Positions 1 to 8,891 are shown, counted from the stretch's first letter. The stretch is 64,000 bases of DNA from Mesorhizobium temperatum (GCF_002284575.1 NZ_NPKJ01000060.1:110515-174514), one strand, 5' to 3'. A program made the numbers and translations. Notes: generated from the letters alone by a model not told the origin.

Positions 1-1
1 G

Positions 2-637
2 GTCCCTGCCCCGCCCGGCGTGACGGATATCGGCGCCGCCGTCGCGCCCGTCACCTTCGGTACGGTCGAACACATGCTGTTCGACAATGCCAGGCTGCAG
101 CCCGGCGAAACCATCCTGATCCATGCCGGCGGCTCGGGCATCGGCTCCGCCGCGATCCAGCTCGCGAAGAAAATGGGCTGCACCGTGATCACCACGGTTG
201 GCTCGAACGACAAGGTCGACAAGGCGAAGGCGCTTGGCGCCGACCATGTCATCAACTATCGCGAGGACCGTTTCGAAGGCGTCGTGCGCAAGCTGACGAA
301 GAAGAAGGGCGTCGACGTCGTCTTCGAGCATGTCGGCGCCGACACCTTTGCCGCCTCGATGCTGTGCCTGAAACGCGGCGGCCGCCTGGTGACCTGCGGC
401 TCGACCTCGGGCGTGTCGACGCAGATCAACCTGATGCAATTGTTCCAGCAGCAGCTGAAGCTGCTCGGCTCGTTCGGCTGCCGCATGCAAAACATGGCCG
501 ACTCCATGCAGAAAATGGCGGCGGGGCTGGTTTCTCCGGTCATCGACACCGAAGTCGGCTTCGACGGCATCGAGACCGCACTGAAGCGCATGGAAGGCCG
601 TGACGTGTTCGGCAAGATCATCCTGCGCGTCGGCTGA
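2..637 (+). CDS. zinc-type alcohol dehydrogenase / quinone oxidoreductase, C-terminal part
   Basis: The reading frame is already open at base 2, so the gene starts before the window; about 211 residues are visible. The nucleotide-binding half of a medium-chain dehydrogenase is recognisable, with a glycine-rich loop (HAGGSGIGSAAIQLAK) and a C-terminal segment ending GKIILRVG. The catalytic zinc domain would lie upstream. It sits 37 bases before lpxXL. In rhizobia the acpXL-lpxXL cluster that makes the very-long-chain acyl group of lipid A contains an alcohol dehydrogenase gene just before lpxXL, so this is probably that gene, though its exact step in 27-hydroxyoctacosanoate synthesis is not settled by the sequence. 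Confidence 0.88.
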   Translation, partial: VPAPPGVTDIGAAVAPVTFGTVEHMLFDNARLQPGETILIHAGGSGIGSAAIQLAKKMGCTVITTVGSNDKVDKAKALGADHVINYREDRFEGVVRKLTKKKGVDVVFEHVGADTFAASMLCLKRGGRLVTCGSTSGVSTQINLMQLFQQQLKLLGSFGCRMQNMADSMQKMAAGLVSPVIDTEVGFDGIETALKRMEGRDVFGKIILRVG

Positions 638-668
638 CCATGATGTTGCTGTCTAAAAACATCATGGT
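637..668 (+). other. 11-bp perfect stem-loop between adh and lpxXL
   Basis: ACCATGATGTT (637-647) is the exact inverse of AACATCATGGT (658-668), with a 10-base loop. The left arm begins in the last base of the dehydrogenase stop codon and the right arm ends six bases before the lpxXL start. There is no T-tract, so it is not a standard terminator. It could affect mRNA processing or lpxXL translation; that is inference. Confidence 0.7.
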
Positions 669-674
669 CTAGGA

Positions 675-1670
675 ATGGTCGGCAGCGCCTTCAAGAAGCT
701 CCGCCGGGACTTGGCGTTCCGCCACGGCAGGCGGCTGCGCCAGTTCAACTACTGGCTGCTTGCGCGCGTCGCGATGACGATAATTTGGCTGCTGCGTCTG
801 CTGCCGGTCGACAGCGCGCTTAATTTCGCCGACCGCGCCGCCCGTCGCATTGGCCCGTGGGTGGGACGCCACAACGTCGCCATCGCCAATCTGCGCAACG
901 CCTATCCGGAAAAGAGCGACCGCGAGATCCAGGCCATCGCGTCCGACATGTGGGGCAACATGGCTCGGCTCGCCGCGGAATACATCTTTCTCGACGCCCT
1001 GTTCGACTACGATCCCGCCGCGACGAAACCGGGCCGCATCGAGGTCAAGGGGGTCGAGCACTTCGTGCATATCGCCGGCGAGCAAAAGCCGCATATCATC
1101 TTCACCGGGCATCTCGGCAATTTCGAACTGCTTCCGGTCGCGGCAGCCACTTTCGGCATGAACATCACGGCGCTGTTTCGCCCGCCCAACAACCCCTATC
1201 TTGCCGACTACATCCTCTCGACGCGCCGCTCGACCATGGGGTCGCTTCTGCCCTCCGCGACCGGCGCTTCATTCGCGCTTGCAGCAATCCTGGAGAAAGG
1301 CGGCAATATCGGCGTGCTCGTCGACCAGAAATTCTCGAGCGGGCTCGAAACGACATTCTTCGGCCGCCCGTGCGAGAGCAACCGGGTTCTGGGCACCCTG
1401 GCGCGGCACTATGATTGCGATGTCTATCCGGCGCGCTGCGTGCGCTTGCCGGGCAACCGCTTCCGGCTCGAAATCGAGGACAGACTGAACTTGCCGCGCA
1501 CCGCCGGCGGCAGTGTCGACGTCCATGCCACCACCCAGTTGCTCAACGACGTGGTCGAACGCTGGGTGCGCGAGGATCCAGGCCAGTGGATGTGGTTCCA
1601 CAAAAGATGGGAAATCAGCGGCCCGCGCGGAAAGCATCGCCAGGCGAGACAGCGCGGCGAAGCCGCCTGA
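675..1670 (+). CDS. lpxXL: lipid A very-long-chain acyltransferase LpxXL (LpxL/HtrB family)
   Basis: The 331-residue protein belongs to the lysophospholipid/lauroyl acyltransferase family. An N-terminal hydrophobic stretch (about residues 28-44) is followed by the catalytic HX4E motif at His146/Glu151 in TGHLGNFELLP, and later by DQKFSSGLETTFFGRP and a WMWFHKRW segment typical of the family. In rhizobia LpxXL transfers 27-hydroxyoctacosanoate from AcpXL to lipid A at the inner membrane. The assignment over an ordinary LpxL rests on the preceding alcohol dehydrogenase, which fits the acpXL cluster order. The start at 675 has an AGGA directly against the ATG, an awkward spacing, and it lies just after a strong stem-loop. 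Confidence 0.8.
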   Translation: MVGSAFKKLRRDLAFRHGRRLRQFNYWLLARVAMTIIWLLRLLPVDSALNFADRAARRIGPWVGRHNVAIANLRNAYPEKSDREIQAIASDMWGNMARLAAEYIFLDALFDYDPAATKPGRIEVKGVEHFVHIAGEQKPHIIFTGHLGNFELLPVAAATFGMNITALFRPPNNPYLADYILSTRRSTMGSLLPSATGASFALAAILEKGGNIGVLVDQKFSSGLETTFFGRPCESNRVLGTLARHYDCDVYPARCVRLPGNRFRLEIEDRLNLPRTAGGSVDVHATTQLLNDVVERWVREDPGQWMWFHKRWEISGPRGKHRQARQRGEAA

Positions 1671-1743
1671 GCGGCAGGACGATGAGAGGCAGCGCAAGCG
1701 CGAATCGATTGCCCTGCAACCGTGGGTAGTCTCGACTTGACAA

Positions 1744-1836
1744 GTGACGGCAGTTACGCTAGGAATTTAAGCACAATGTTGATCTGCGCCCCGCCCACTG
1801 AGGCGGGTTTTTTGTTTCGGCCGGATCGCTCGACCG
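1744..1836 (+). repeat. two-copy intergenic element with built-in terminator, copy 1
   Basis: About 93 bases closely match 20920-21012. The shared block starts GTGACGGCAGTTA, runs through a conserved AT-rich stretch and ends in a GC hairpin, a T-run and CGGATCGCTCGACCGC. Before this copy, CTTGACA (1736-1742) and TACGCT/TAGGAAT resemble an alphaproteobacterial -35/-10 pair, so a short RNA of about 45 nt ending at the hairpin is possible. No protein is evident. Confidence 0.7.
1790..1813 (+). terminator. rho-independent terminator inside repeat copy 1
   Basis: CCCGCC (1790-1795) pairs with GGCGGG (1802-1807) across a six-base loop and is followed by six Ts. It could end the adh-lpxXL transcript or a small RNA made from the repeat. 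Confidence 0.8.
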
Positions 1837-1890
1837 CCGCCCTGTTCGGCCAATTGGGGAGAGGACAATGCGAGCCTCTTCTCAAGTTGC

Positions 1891-2760
1891 TCAATCCAAT
1901 CGAATTGCGACCAGTTTGCCGTCCATCATCATCGGGATGATTGCCAGCTTCTTGTCTTCCAGAAATTCCAGATCGGCGCTGCCTTGATTGAGGTCCATCA
2001 GCTGCTCGACTTTTCCATCCGGATGAATGCGAAAGAGCGCCCCTGCGACCCAATCCGTGACCAGCCAATTCCCGGCTCCGTCCGATTCTAGACCATCTAG
2101 ATTTCCAACAGGCTCGCCGGACCCGATGTCAGAGATAGCCTTCGTGTTCAGGTCAATCGCGATAAGGTGGCCGGGTGTCTTGGACGAAAAATCCGGCTGG
2201 ATGTCGCGACCCCAGCCGGCGACGAGGAGGCGACCGTCTTCGACGCGCAGACCGTTCGGATGCAGGAGATCCTCGCTCTCGAGCCAGACGGAGAGAGCTT
2301 GATTGTCCAGAACATAAATCCTGTTCGCCAGCATGTCGGAAGCAAAGACACGACCCGCCTCGTCGACGGCGGGATCATTGAGGAACTGAGCGCCTTCTGC
2401 AGGCCACGTTCCAGTGATCTGACCGCTCTCGACGTCGACGGCCATAAGCCGGTCGATGTCGGTGACGAAAAGCGTATCGCCCTGCATCACCAATCCCTTG
2501 GGCGCGTTAAAGCCGGTCACCCACTCGGCTGCCTGCAACTTTCCGTCAGGCGACACCTTCGAAAGGTATCCGACCCCATCCCTGCCGGCGGGGTCGCCAG
2601 CAATGTTGGAGACGTAGAAGACATTCCGCTTAGCGTCGAAAAGTACGCTCTCGGGGGCCTTGAACCCGTCAAGCGACCAGATCTCCTCCGCTCTCGCAGG
2701 CGAACCCGCCAATCCTAGTAGTAGAATTATAAATAAACCTGACTGCAGCCTGATCATCAT
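1891..2760 (-). CDS. exported SMP-30/gluconolactonase-like beta-propeller protein
   Basis: About 289 residues. The start at 2760 (or the next ATG at 2757, better spaced from GGGAGG) gives a clean signal peptide, MIRLQSGLFIILLLGLAGS ending in ARA. The open frame extends further upstream, but that part lacks a ribosome site. The mature part repeats blocks such as DAKRNVFYVSNIAGDP, APKGLVMQGDTLFVTDIDR and HPNGLRVEDGRLLVAGWG, the pattern of a six-bladed SMP-30/NHL propeller. It probably sits in the periplasm. The substrate is unknown and lactonase activity is not proven by these motifs. It is a single gene with no obvious operon partner. Confidence 0.75.
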   Translation of the reverse strand: MMIRLQSGLFIILLLGLAGSPARAEEIWSLDGFKAPESVLFDAKRNVFYVSNIAGDPAGRDGVGYLSKVSPDGKLQAAEWVTGFNAPKGLVMQGDTLFVTDIDRLMAVDVESGQITGTWPAEGAQFLNDPAVDEAGRVFASDMLANRIYVLDNQALSVWLESEDLLHPNGLRVEDGRLLVAGWGRDIQPDFSSKTPGHLIAIDLNTKAISDIGSGEPVGNLDGLESDGAGNWLVTDWVAGALFRIHPDGKVEQLMDLNQGSADLEFLEDKKLAIIPMMMDGKLVAIRLD

Positions 2761-3144
2761 AGCCTCCCTGTGCTGTTTATCTGACGCGTTCAGGCAACCG
2801 CACATTGCATAGGTGGTTTTGCAACTCTTACGGTTGACGCTTTCGATTGCTCTGACGAGTCTGTTTGCCAAGCGGCATCTGCTTAGCCTTGTGAGCTTTA
2901 TAATTCCCCAGATGAATGCCAGTTCCAACATCCCTGGAAGTCGACGTCGGACACACCTCATCGGTGGTCTGTTCGACCTTGCCGACCTCGGCTCACATGT
3001 TCGCCGGGCGATTGCCTACCGCCACGCCGCCGGTTGCGACGCCGACGCGGGGCCGCCAACGATAGGTCGTGCTTCTGGCTAAGGTTTTGAATTGCCTCGA
3101 CAACTACGAGGCGGGCAGCGGCCCAGAGAGCTGGCACAGATGTT
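2761..3144. other. intergenic, no gene recognised
   Basis: An open frame of about 90 codons exists on the plus strand (2813-3082), but it has no recognisable domain or ribosome site. I see no RNA gene here. Confidence 0.5.
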
Positions 3145-3167
3145 AAAAAGGGCCGCTGATGCGGCCC
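3145..3167 (-). terminator. rho-independent terminator for the small minus-strand gene
   Basis: Read on the minus strand, GGGCCGC, a four-base loop (ATCA) and GCGGCCC are followed by TTTTT. It lies about 35 bases beyond the stop codon of the small gene at 3201-3398 and supports that gene being expressed. Confidence 0.82.
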
Positions 3168-3200
3168 CTTCAGTGGTGTTCAGTTCGCCATAAGGGCAAC

Positions 3201-3398
3201 TTAGGGCTGCTCGGGGTTCTCGTCAGCCAATTCCTGCTCTCGCCGCTCAAGCTGCTCCTGAAGCTCCACCGCTAGTGCGAAAAGCTTCGGTGGCAGAGTT
3301 TGATCTGCCTCCATGCTTAATCGCTTGCGTAGCTTCCGACGATTATCTTCCGAACTGATCAACTCCCGGAAGGCACGATCCCTATCTCGAGTTGCCAT
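3201..3398 (-). CDS. small hypothetical protein, helical and charged
   Basis: A 65-residue protein starting MATRDRDRAFRELISSEDNR and ending in a Glu/Gln/Arg-rich helix (LAVELQEQLERREQELADEN). The ATG at 3398 is preferred because AAAGG precedes it by about ten bases; an upstream TTG at 3425 is the alternative. A strong terminator follows. No family is recognised. The rich acidic/basic heptad pattern suggests a coiled coil or a small regulatory helix bundle. Confidence 0.6.
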   Translation of the reverse strand: MATRDRDRAFRELISSEDNRRKLRKRLSMEADQTLPPKLFALAVELQEQLERREQELADENPEQP

Positions 3399-3518
3399 AA
3401 CGGTTACCTTTAGTTTTGTACGCAACTCATCGATTACTGAAGGGTTCCGTAAAAGGTCCGAAATGTTTGCTAGAAGCTTCCGAGCGGTTTCAGATAACTA
3501 CGCTAGATTGAACGGATA

Positions 3519-3695
3519 TTAATCGCGCATCAAAAGCCACGAACTGGCCCAGGGCAGTATGCGCCTCGACGATAGCTCGGTTATCTCGTCGTTGGATGCG
3601 ACCAAATCAGGCGCAGCCTGCCGAATTTGGTTCAATGCCGCTTTGATCGAGACGGTGTCCCCAAGGTCTGCCCTATTGAGGATTGCGGTAATCGC
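3519..3695 (-). pseudogene. remnant of a small protein-coding gene
   Basis: About 59 codons read as protein-like sequence on the minus strand (ADLGDTVSIKAALNQIRQAA, then PDLVASNDEITELSSRR) and end at TAA. No ATG, GTG or TTG starts it, and a stop codon lies just upstream at 3696-3698. It looks like the C-terminal piece of a lost gene; the family is not recognised. The 3696-4071 stretch before the AraC gene shows no convincing ORF. Confidence 0.4.
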
Positions 3696-4031
3696 CTAAT
3701 CTACACCTGGACTAATCCTTTGGACGATGCTCATCCACTCCCCCCGGGAGCGCGAGGGACAATAATAACGTGTCCGAAGCCTGGGTGCAACCAATGCGCG
3801 AAATCGGTAGTGTCTCAGTTTGAATTTCGGCTCACGACCCCTTGCGGACCATCCCTGATGGGAGGTCAAGGGAACGTCGTGACCCCAATCCTGACCTTCC
3901 GGGCCCCATTTTCCTTCCAGAAACCGGACATTGGGCCCAACCAGCGCTCGTGACCCGTTCGGGTCCTCAAGTGGTTGGAGGTCAAGGGCAGCTATGTCAG
4001 CCTTTGTTGCCGTTCGCCGATCGGGATGAGT

Positions 4032-4059
4032 TGTGCCCTCGACGATGTGCCCTCGACGA
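4032..4059. repeat. 14-bp tandem duplication
   Basis: TGTGCCCTCGACGA occurs twice in direct succession, just beyond the 3' end of the AraC pseudogene. It is probably a recent slippage event. Confidence 0.85.
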
Positions 4060-4071
4060 TTCGTCGTCAGA

Positions 4072-5030
4072 TCAGGCTTTGCGGACCATGTGCTCTCGCC
4101 GCCAGGCCGCTGGTGGGACGCCATATTCGCGTCGGAACGCCCTGTTGAAAGCCGCTTCGGACTCATAGCCGATATCGAAGGCGATCCGCACGATCGGGTC
4201 GGCGGAATCCCTCAGTTGCGCCGAAGCCTGTTCGAACCGCTGTCTCGCCAGATAACGCATGGGCGGCTCGCCGATCACGCGCGTGAAGCGCTCCGCGAAG
4301 GCCGAACGGGAAACGGCTATCTCTCGTGCAAGAGCTTCCGTCGTCCAGCGCCTGGCAATCTGGCCATGGAGTAGCCCAAGGGCGCGTCCGACGACCGGAT
4401 CGCGCATTCCAGCTGTCCAGGTATTTCCCGCCGGGGGCTGAGACGACAAGTAGCGTCGGACGGCCTCCATAAACAGAACTTCTGCGAGCTTCGCGAGCAT
4501 TGCTGGCGATGTGGCGTGGCGTCCCGCCAACTCCTTCGTTGCGAAGCGGAAGGTGCTTTCTATCCAGCTCCCGCCTTCGGCGACATCGAGCTTCAGCACG
4601 CTTGGCAGCATTGCGATGAAGGCGTTGTGCGGAAGATCGTTGCCAAGAAAGCCGCAGAAAATCTGCGTCCGCTCCCCGTTCCCTCCATAAATGATTTTTG
4701 CAAGCCCGCCTTCCGGTCCCGGCTGGATCAGTTGCTCGGCACTGACGGGCCGCAGGTTTAATGCACTTCCGAGGCGTGATCGTCATTTCGTGGCAGAACC
4801 ACGATCTCGCCGCTCTCAATCTGCACCGGCTGCTGGCCGCCGACCTTCAAGACACAGCGGCCGGCGGTGACGTAATGATACGCGATAATGTGACGAGGCT
4901 CGGGCGTAAACGGGCTGCAGTCCTCCGGCCCGACCTTCGCCGAAATGCACCATGGGGCTGTGAGTTCAGCGTCGAGGAAGATGCCTCCCGTGAGGCGCAT
5001 CGCTCGAAGCATATCCAAAAGAGCATCCAC
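4072..5030 (-). pseudogene. AraC-family regulator with N-terminal cupin, frameshifted
   Basis: The N-terminal part (GTG start at 5030) reads MDALLDMLRAMRLTGG and GRCVLKVGGQQPVQIESGEI, the cupin sensor common in this AraC subfamily. It hits a stop at 4758-4760 right after HASEVH. A different frame picks up at once with LNLRPVSAEQLIQPG and QIFCGFLGNDLPHNAF and continues through two C-terminal helix-turn-helix units (ALAREIAVSRSAFAERF; IAFDIGYESEAAFNRAFR). One base near 4760 restores a normal protein of about 318 residues. It stands opposite the TPR gene at 5209, its likely former target. A sequencing error is possible. Confidence 0.82.
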
Positions 5031-5208
5031 CGGGACGACATTCCATTAAAAACGGCGGATCGGTCAAGAGTTCCGGCGCATCGCTCATTAACCGGCCCGA
5101 CCAGCAAGTCTAGCTTAGCATTGAAACCGCTGATCCGGCAGCCGGAAGCTCACGGCCGGCCGGGGTCGGTGATGCGTTCACTCTCTCTATTCAAGAAGGA
5201 AACCAATT

Positions 5209-6546
5209 ATGATCGTCGATCAGCAGGGCCACGCGCTTTCCGGCGCAACATTCGAAGCCGCGGGACTGTACGATCGAGCTGCTGCGGCCTTCAACCTCTA
5301 CCGTGGTGACCCCATCGGAATGCTGGACCAAGCCATCAAGGCGGCCCCGGAATTCGCGATGGCGCAAATCCTGAAGGTGCACCTGTTCGGGCTCGCGACC
5401 GAGCCGGGGGCGACGAAGGATGCGAAAGCAATCGTCGCCAAGGTTAAGTCATTGCGGCTTTCGGAGCGGGAGGCGTCTCATGTCGCCGCGCTTGACCTGC
5501 TGCTGGAAGGACACTGGACCGCCGCCGCCGAGGCCCTCGACCTGCACAATGCGAACTATCCGCACGACCTCGTCGCGCTTCAGTCGGGCCACCTGATGGA
5601 TTTCTACCGCGCCAACGCCCGGGACCTGCGCGACAGGATCGCGCGAGTGCTGCCGAAATGGTCCGCGGATATGCCGGGCTATTCGATCCTGCTCGGGATG
5701 CATTCATTCGGGCTGGAGGAAACCGGCGACTATGGGCGAGCGGAAGAAGCTGGCCGCCATGCGGTCGACCTGCAGCCGCTCGACAGCTGGGCCCACCATG
5801 CCGTCGCCCATGTGATGGAGATGCAGGGCCGCGCTGAGGATGGCATCGGCTGGATGATCGCTCGCGAACCCCACTGGTCCGGCGACGACAATTTCTTCAA
5901 GGTTCACAACTGGTGGCATCGTTCGCTCTACCATCTAGATCTCGGGCAAGTCGACGAGGTCTTCGCGCTCTATGACGGTCCGATCCGCAGGGATCGGAGC
6001 ACCGTCGCACTCGACATGGTCGACGCCTCGGCGCTTCTCTGGCGCCTGCATCTTTCAGGGCACGATGTCGGCGACCGCTGGCAAGAATTGGCGGCGACCT
6101 GGGACAATCATGCCGACGGCCGCACATACCCCTTCAACGACTGGCACGCGGTGATGGCATATCTTGGCGCCGGCCGGAACAGCGAGGTCGAACGGATCCT
6201 CGCATCCTATCGAAACGGAACCGACGTCACCGATGTCGCCGAATGGGGGCAACGGACTGCTATGCCCCTTGTTGAAGGGTTCACGGCATTCTGGCACGGC
6301 GACTATAACACCGCGGCGCAACGCCTCTCTGGCGCACGCTTCATCGCCAACTCGTTCGGCGGCAGCCACGCGCAACGCGACATCATCGACTGGACGCTTG
6401 CTGAGGCCGCCGTGCGCGGAGGTCTGACAGGCTTGGCTCAAGCCCTCGCGAACGAGCGCCTTGCGCTGAAACCCCACAGCCCGGTGAATCGAAGCTTCCT
6501 GACCCGGGCCGGAGCGAATGCAGCGCCGGACCGGGAAGCAGCCTGA
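5209..6546 (+). CDS. tetratricopeptide repeat protein (TTC38-like)
   Basis: A 445-residue cytosolic protein without signal peptide or membrane segment. It is built of helical hairpins typical of TPR-38 proteins, including GMHSFGLEETGDYGRAEEAG and a histidine-rich stretch (SWAHHAVAHVMEMQGRAEDG) followed by HNWWHRSLYHLDLG. AAGGA lies eight bases before the ATG. The molecular function of this family is unknown. It faces the broken AraC gene across about 180 bases and is followed 107 bases later by a DsrE-like gene on the same strand. Confidence 0.8.
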   Translation: MIVDQQGHALSGATFEAAGLYDRAAAAFNLYRGDPIGMLDQAIKAAPEFAMAQILKVHLFGLATEPGATKDAKAIVAKVKSLRLSEREASHVAALDLLLEGHWTAAAEALDLHNANYPHDLVALQSGHLMDFYRANARDLRDRIARVLPKWSADMPGYSILLGMHSFGLEETGDYGRAEEAGRHAVDLQPLDSWAHHAVAHVMEMQGRAEDGIGWMIAREPHWSGDDNFFKVHNWWHRSLYHLDLGQVDEVFALYDGPIRRDRSTVALDMVDASALLWRLHLSGHDVGDRWQELAATWDNHADGRTYPFNDWHAVMAYLGAGRNSEVERILASYRNGTDVTDVAEWGQRTAMPLVEGFTAFWHGDYNTAAQRLSGARFIANSFGGSHAQRDIIDWTLAEAAVRGGLTGLAQALANERLALKPHSPVNRSFLTRAGANAAPDREAA

Positions 6547-6653
6547 GCGAACCTGCGTTTCGTATCCGGTAGTCCGGCGGCGGAACGCAGGAATTTTGAA
6601 GTCTCGACACGGCCCCTCGGGGCTCCATCAACCGCGCCATTGGAGTTTCAATC

Positions 6654-7070
6654 ATGAAACATCTAGCAATCGTCGTACGCGATGACGCCTACGATAAGAT
6701 CCTCACGCCGCTGACCTTCGCCTACACCCAGGCCCGAAAGGGCGTGAAGGTCGACATGCTCTTCCTGCTTTGGGCAGTAAGGGCGCTGACCAGCAAAGGG
6801 GCGGCTGCCCTTTCGGTGGACGGCCGACACAAGTGCGAAACCGATTGGCTTCGCGGCCGGATGGCCGCGGACGGAGAGCCGACCGAGATCGAGGACTTTC
6901 TGAAGCTTCTTGCTGAGACCGGAAATGTCAACCTCTACGGCTGCCGCTATGCGGCGCAGACGTTCAAGGTCGAGCCCGCCGACCTCATAGCCGAAGCTGA
7001 GGGAATCGTGGATCCTGGTTGGTTTCTGACCGAAAAGGCCGTCAAGGCGGACCACTGTCAGTACTTTTGA
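6654..7070 (+). CDS. DsrE/DsrF-like family protein
   Basis: 138 residues with the DsrE fold pattern: a hydrophobic first strand (LAIVVRDDAYDKILTPLTFA), a second strand VKVDMLFLLWAVRAL, and a conserved Cys in YGCRYAAQTF. Two more Cys occur (KCETDW and DHCQYF). Relatives take part in sulfur transfer or act as small redox proteins; the role here is not established. GGAG precedes the ATG at good spacing. It probably shares a transcript with the TPR gene and ends at the terminator at 7235. Confidence 0.72.
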   Translation: MKHLAIVVRDDAYDKILTPLTFAYTQARKGVKVDMLFLLWAVRALTSKGAAALSVDGRHKCETDWLRGRMAADGEPTEIEDFLKLLAETGNVNLYGCRYAAQTFKVEPADLIAEAEGIVDPGWFLTEKAVKADHCQYF

Positions 7071-7234
7071 GCGTTCGTCAGCCAGTTACCTTAAGACTTT
7101 CAAGGAGTTCCCGCCTGCACAACGTCCCTCGAGCTTTCGATCGACCAGATTGTCGAGGATATGCAAGCGTCCTTCTCGGCCACCACCGCGCAATGAGGCG
7201 CCGGGATACCTCCGGAGCTCAGCAATAAACGGAC

Positions 7235-7259
7235 GGGACCGCATCTTGCGGTCCCTTTT
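7235..7259 (+). terminator. rho-independent terminator after the DsrE-like gene
   Basis: GGGACCGC (7235-7242), a five-base loop and GCGGTCCC (7248-7255) are followed by TTTT. Confidence 0.85.
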
Positions 7260-8013
7260 CCTGCAACGACCGCTTAGGGGACGGAGACGCGACGTTCACG
7301 TTGCTGGCAATGAAGGTCAGGAGATGGCGCAACCGCGACGTCCAGCGTGGTCGCCGGCGATGTCTGCTTTCAGGCGGTGGCAAAGCTGACCTCAACGGCC
7401 GACATGGGCGCAAAGCCGCCACACGGTCAGCGTCTCACGAAGATCGCCTTTGGGTCAAAAGCTCCCAAATCCGGCGGCTGATATATGCTAACATTGTGGC
7501 TAATTAAACGGGGCGTAATGATCGCCGGCCAGAACGTCAGCTAAGCGCCAGAGGCGGCCATTGACGAGCAGATTTTCTACCATCGCCTTTCGGCACGAGA
7601 GCAGACCGCAGCTTCGGGCCGCGAATATTCAAGAGCGGACATTCAGGTTGCTGTGGGCATCGTCGTGACTTTGCCGTCCTTCATCAGCCCATTTCGCTGC
7701 CCGATAGCCGACGTTAACCGGAACCAACGTTCCTGACCCGTTCGAGACGTTTGACGCCATCGGTTTCAATGTCGCAGACGTAGGTGAATGCGGACTTTCG
7801 TTTACGAATTAACAGAGCATCGCAATCAGCGCATGCTGTCACCCAGTAGACAGCGCTCAAGCTTGAACGGGATCCGGGTGCCTTGGCCTAGATGTTTGAT
7901 CCCAGGCTTTGATGGGGCATCCTTGTCCTCCGAATCAAAGGATGCGCTATGGGCCAGGTTCTGCATGGGAGCGCCACGACGACAGAGGCGATCCATCGAG
8001 CGATACAGCATAG
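7260..8013. other. 750-bp stretch without a recognisable gene
   Basis: Short overlapping frames occur on both strands but none shows a domain or ribosome site. The sequence has the look of decayed intergenic DNA, with fragments such as AGCGGACATTC and CCTGACCCGTTCG that resemble others in the window's gene-poor parts. No RNA gene was recognised. Confidence 0.5.
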
Positions 8014-8347
8014 TCAAGAGAGCCTGAGGACGCTGAAATACGTGGCGAGAAGATAGTAGACGACCGCCCGGTACTTGTTGCGCTTGGACCGGCCATATTG
8101 CTCGATCACGTCGGAAAGTCGCTTGTCGAGGTCCGGTCCGTCCTTCAAACCGAGTTTACCGATCAGAAAACGCTTCTTGATCGTCTCCAATTCGGATTTG
8201 TCAGAGGCAGATACTGTCGAAGCGTCTGCACTGTAGATCGACGGGCCGCAACCAATTGTTACCTTCTTCAGAAGGCTCATGTCCGGCGTGACACCGCACT
8301 TTTAAGTCTGTCGCGTATTTGGCGGCCAGTTCGTCTCGCCTGGTCAT
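8014..8347 (-). pseudogene. DUF2853 family protein, frameshifted in an A-run
   Basis: The C-terminal 88 residues match DUF2853 (GCGPSIYSADASTVSASDK, KKRFLIGKLGLKDGPDLDKR, NKYRAVVYYLLATYF). A proper N-terminus with ATG at 8347 and an upstream GAGAGGG site reads MTRRDELAAKYATDLK, then leaves the frame at a four-base homopolymer (8300-8303; AAAA on the coding strand). The following frame resumes with KCGVTPDMSLLKK. Adding or removing bases in this run restores a protein of about 110 residues. The function of DUF2853 is unknown. The defect could be a real mutation or a read error. Confidence 0.82.
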
Positions 8348-8444
8348 CTGATTCCCTCTCCGTTGTCCAAGTTTCATCGCCCGTTGCGAGCGGCCTTAAC
8401 GTCATTTCGGCACGGTTCGCCCGGACCCGGCTGCGATTATTTGT

Positions 8445-8891
8445 CTATGCGGCATTGAGGGCGGCGGCGACCTGTTCCTTCTTCGGCAGGTTCCCGTTCG
8501 GCGTGAGCTTGTCGACAACGCCCGGCAAAGCAGTGGAAAGCTGCTTCAGCAGTTCTTCCTCGCTAACACCCGCCTTGGCCGCCAGTTCCTTGACGGTTTG
8601 GTCGCCGAGCGCCTTGCCCAGATCGTTGGGCTGAATGGGCTTGTTCTCACCGGTCCCGACCCAAGAATCCGCCTTGTCACCCTGCCCTGCAGTTTTCAGT
8701 TTCTCGAGCAGGCCATCAAGGCCGCCAAGAAGGCCGCCATCCTCGGAACCGGGAGTCTGAGTTTGCGGGTTGGCCGGATCTGACTGGTCACGTCGACCGC
8801 CTAGCATCTTGCTGACGAGAAGCGCGCCAAGCGCAATCATCAACGGCTTGCCGATTTTACCGCCAGGTACCGCGTCGTCGAAAAGTCCCAT
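8445..8891 (-). CDS. YidB family protein (DUF937)
   Basis: 148 residues. The N-terminus has a hydrophobic stretch (IGKPLMIALGALLVSKMLGG), a Gly-rich linker follows (GGLLGGLDGLLEKLK), and the C-terminal domain shows GKALGDQTVKELAAKAGVSE and LSTALPGVVDKLTPNGNLP, which is characteristic of YidB. AGGAGG lies five bases before the ATG. The function of the family is unknown. It is divergent from the GlsB-like gene across about 155 bases. Confidence 0.88.
   Translation of the reverse strand: MGLFDDAVPGGKIGKPLMIALGALLVSKMLGGRRDQSDPANPQTQTPGSEDGGLLGGLDGLLEKLKTAGQGDKADSWVGTGENKPIQPNDLGKALGDQTVKELAAKAGVSEEELLKQLSTALPGVVDKLTPNGNLPKKEQVAAALNAA

Noticed and set aside
2813..3082. Plus-strand frame of 89 codons upstream of the SMP-30-like gene
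   Set aside because: No ribosome site or domain; it also overlaps the upstream extension of the minus-strand frame.
3627..3953. Plus-strand frame with Cys pairs (CPIEDCGN, CPKPGCNQC) that looks like a small zinc-binding protein
   Set aside because: Only a TTG start without a ribosome site, and the minus strand in part of it reads as a more protein-like remnant. Left unannotated as a gene.
7120..7194. Short frame ending SLELSIDQIVEDMQASFSA after an AAGGAG site, downstream of the DsrE-like gene
   Set aside because: No start codon in that frame; could be a tail of a lost small gene, but support is too thin.
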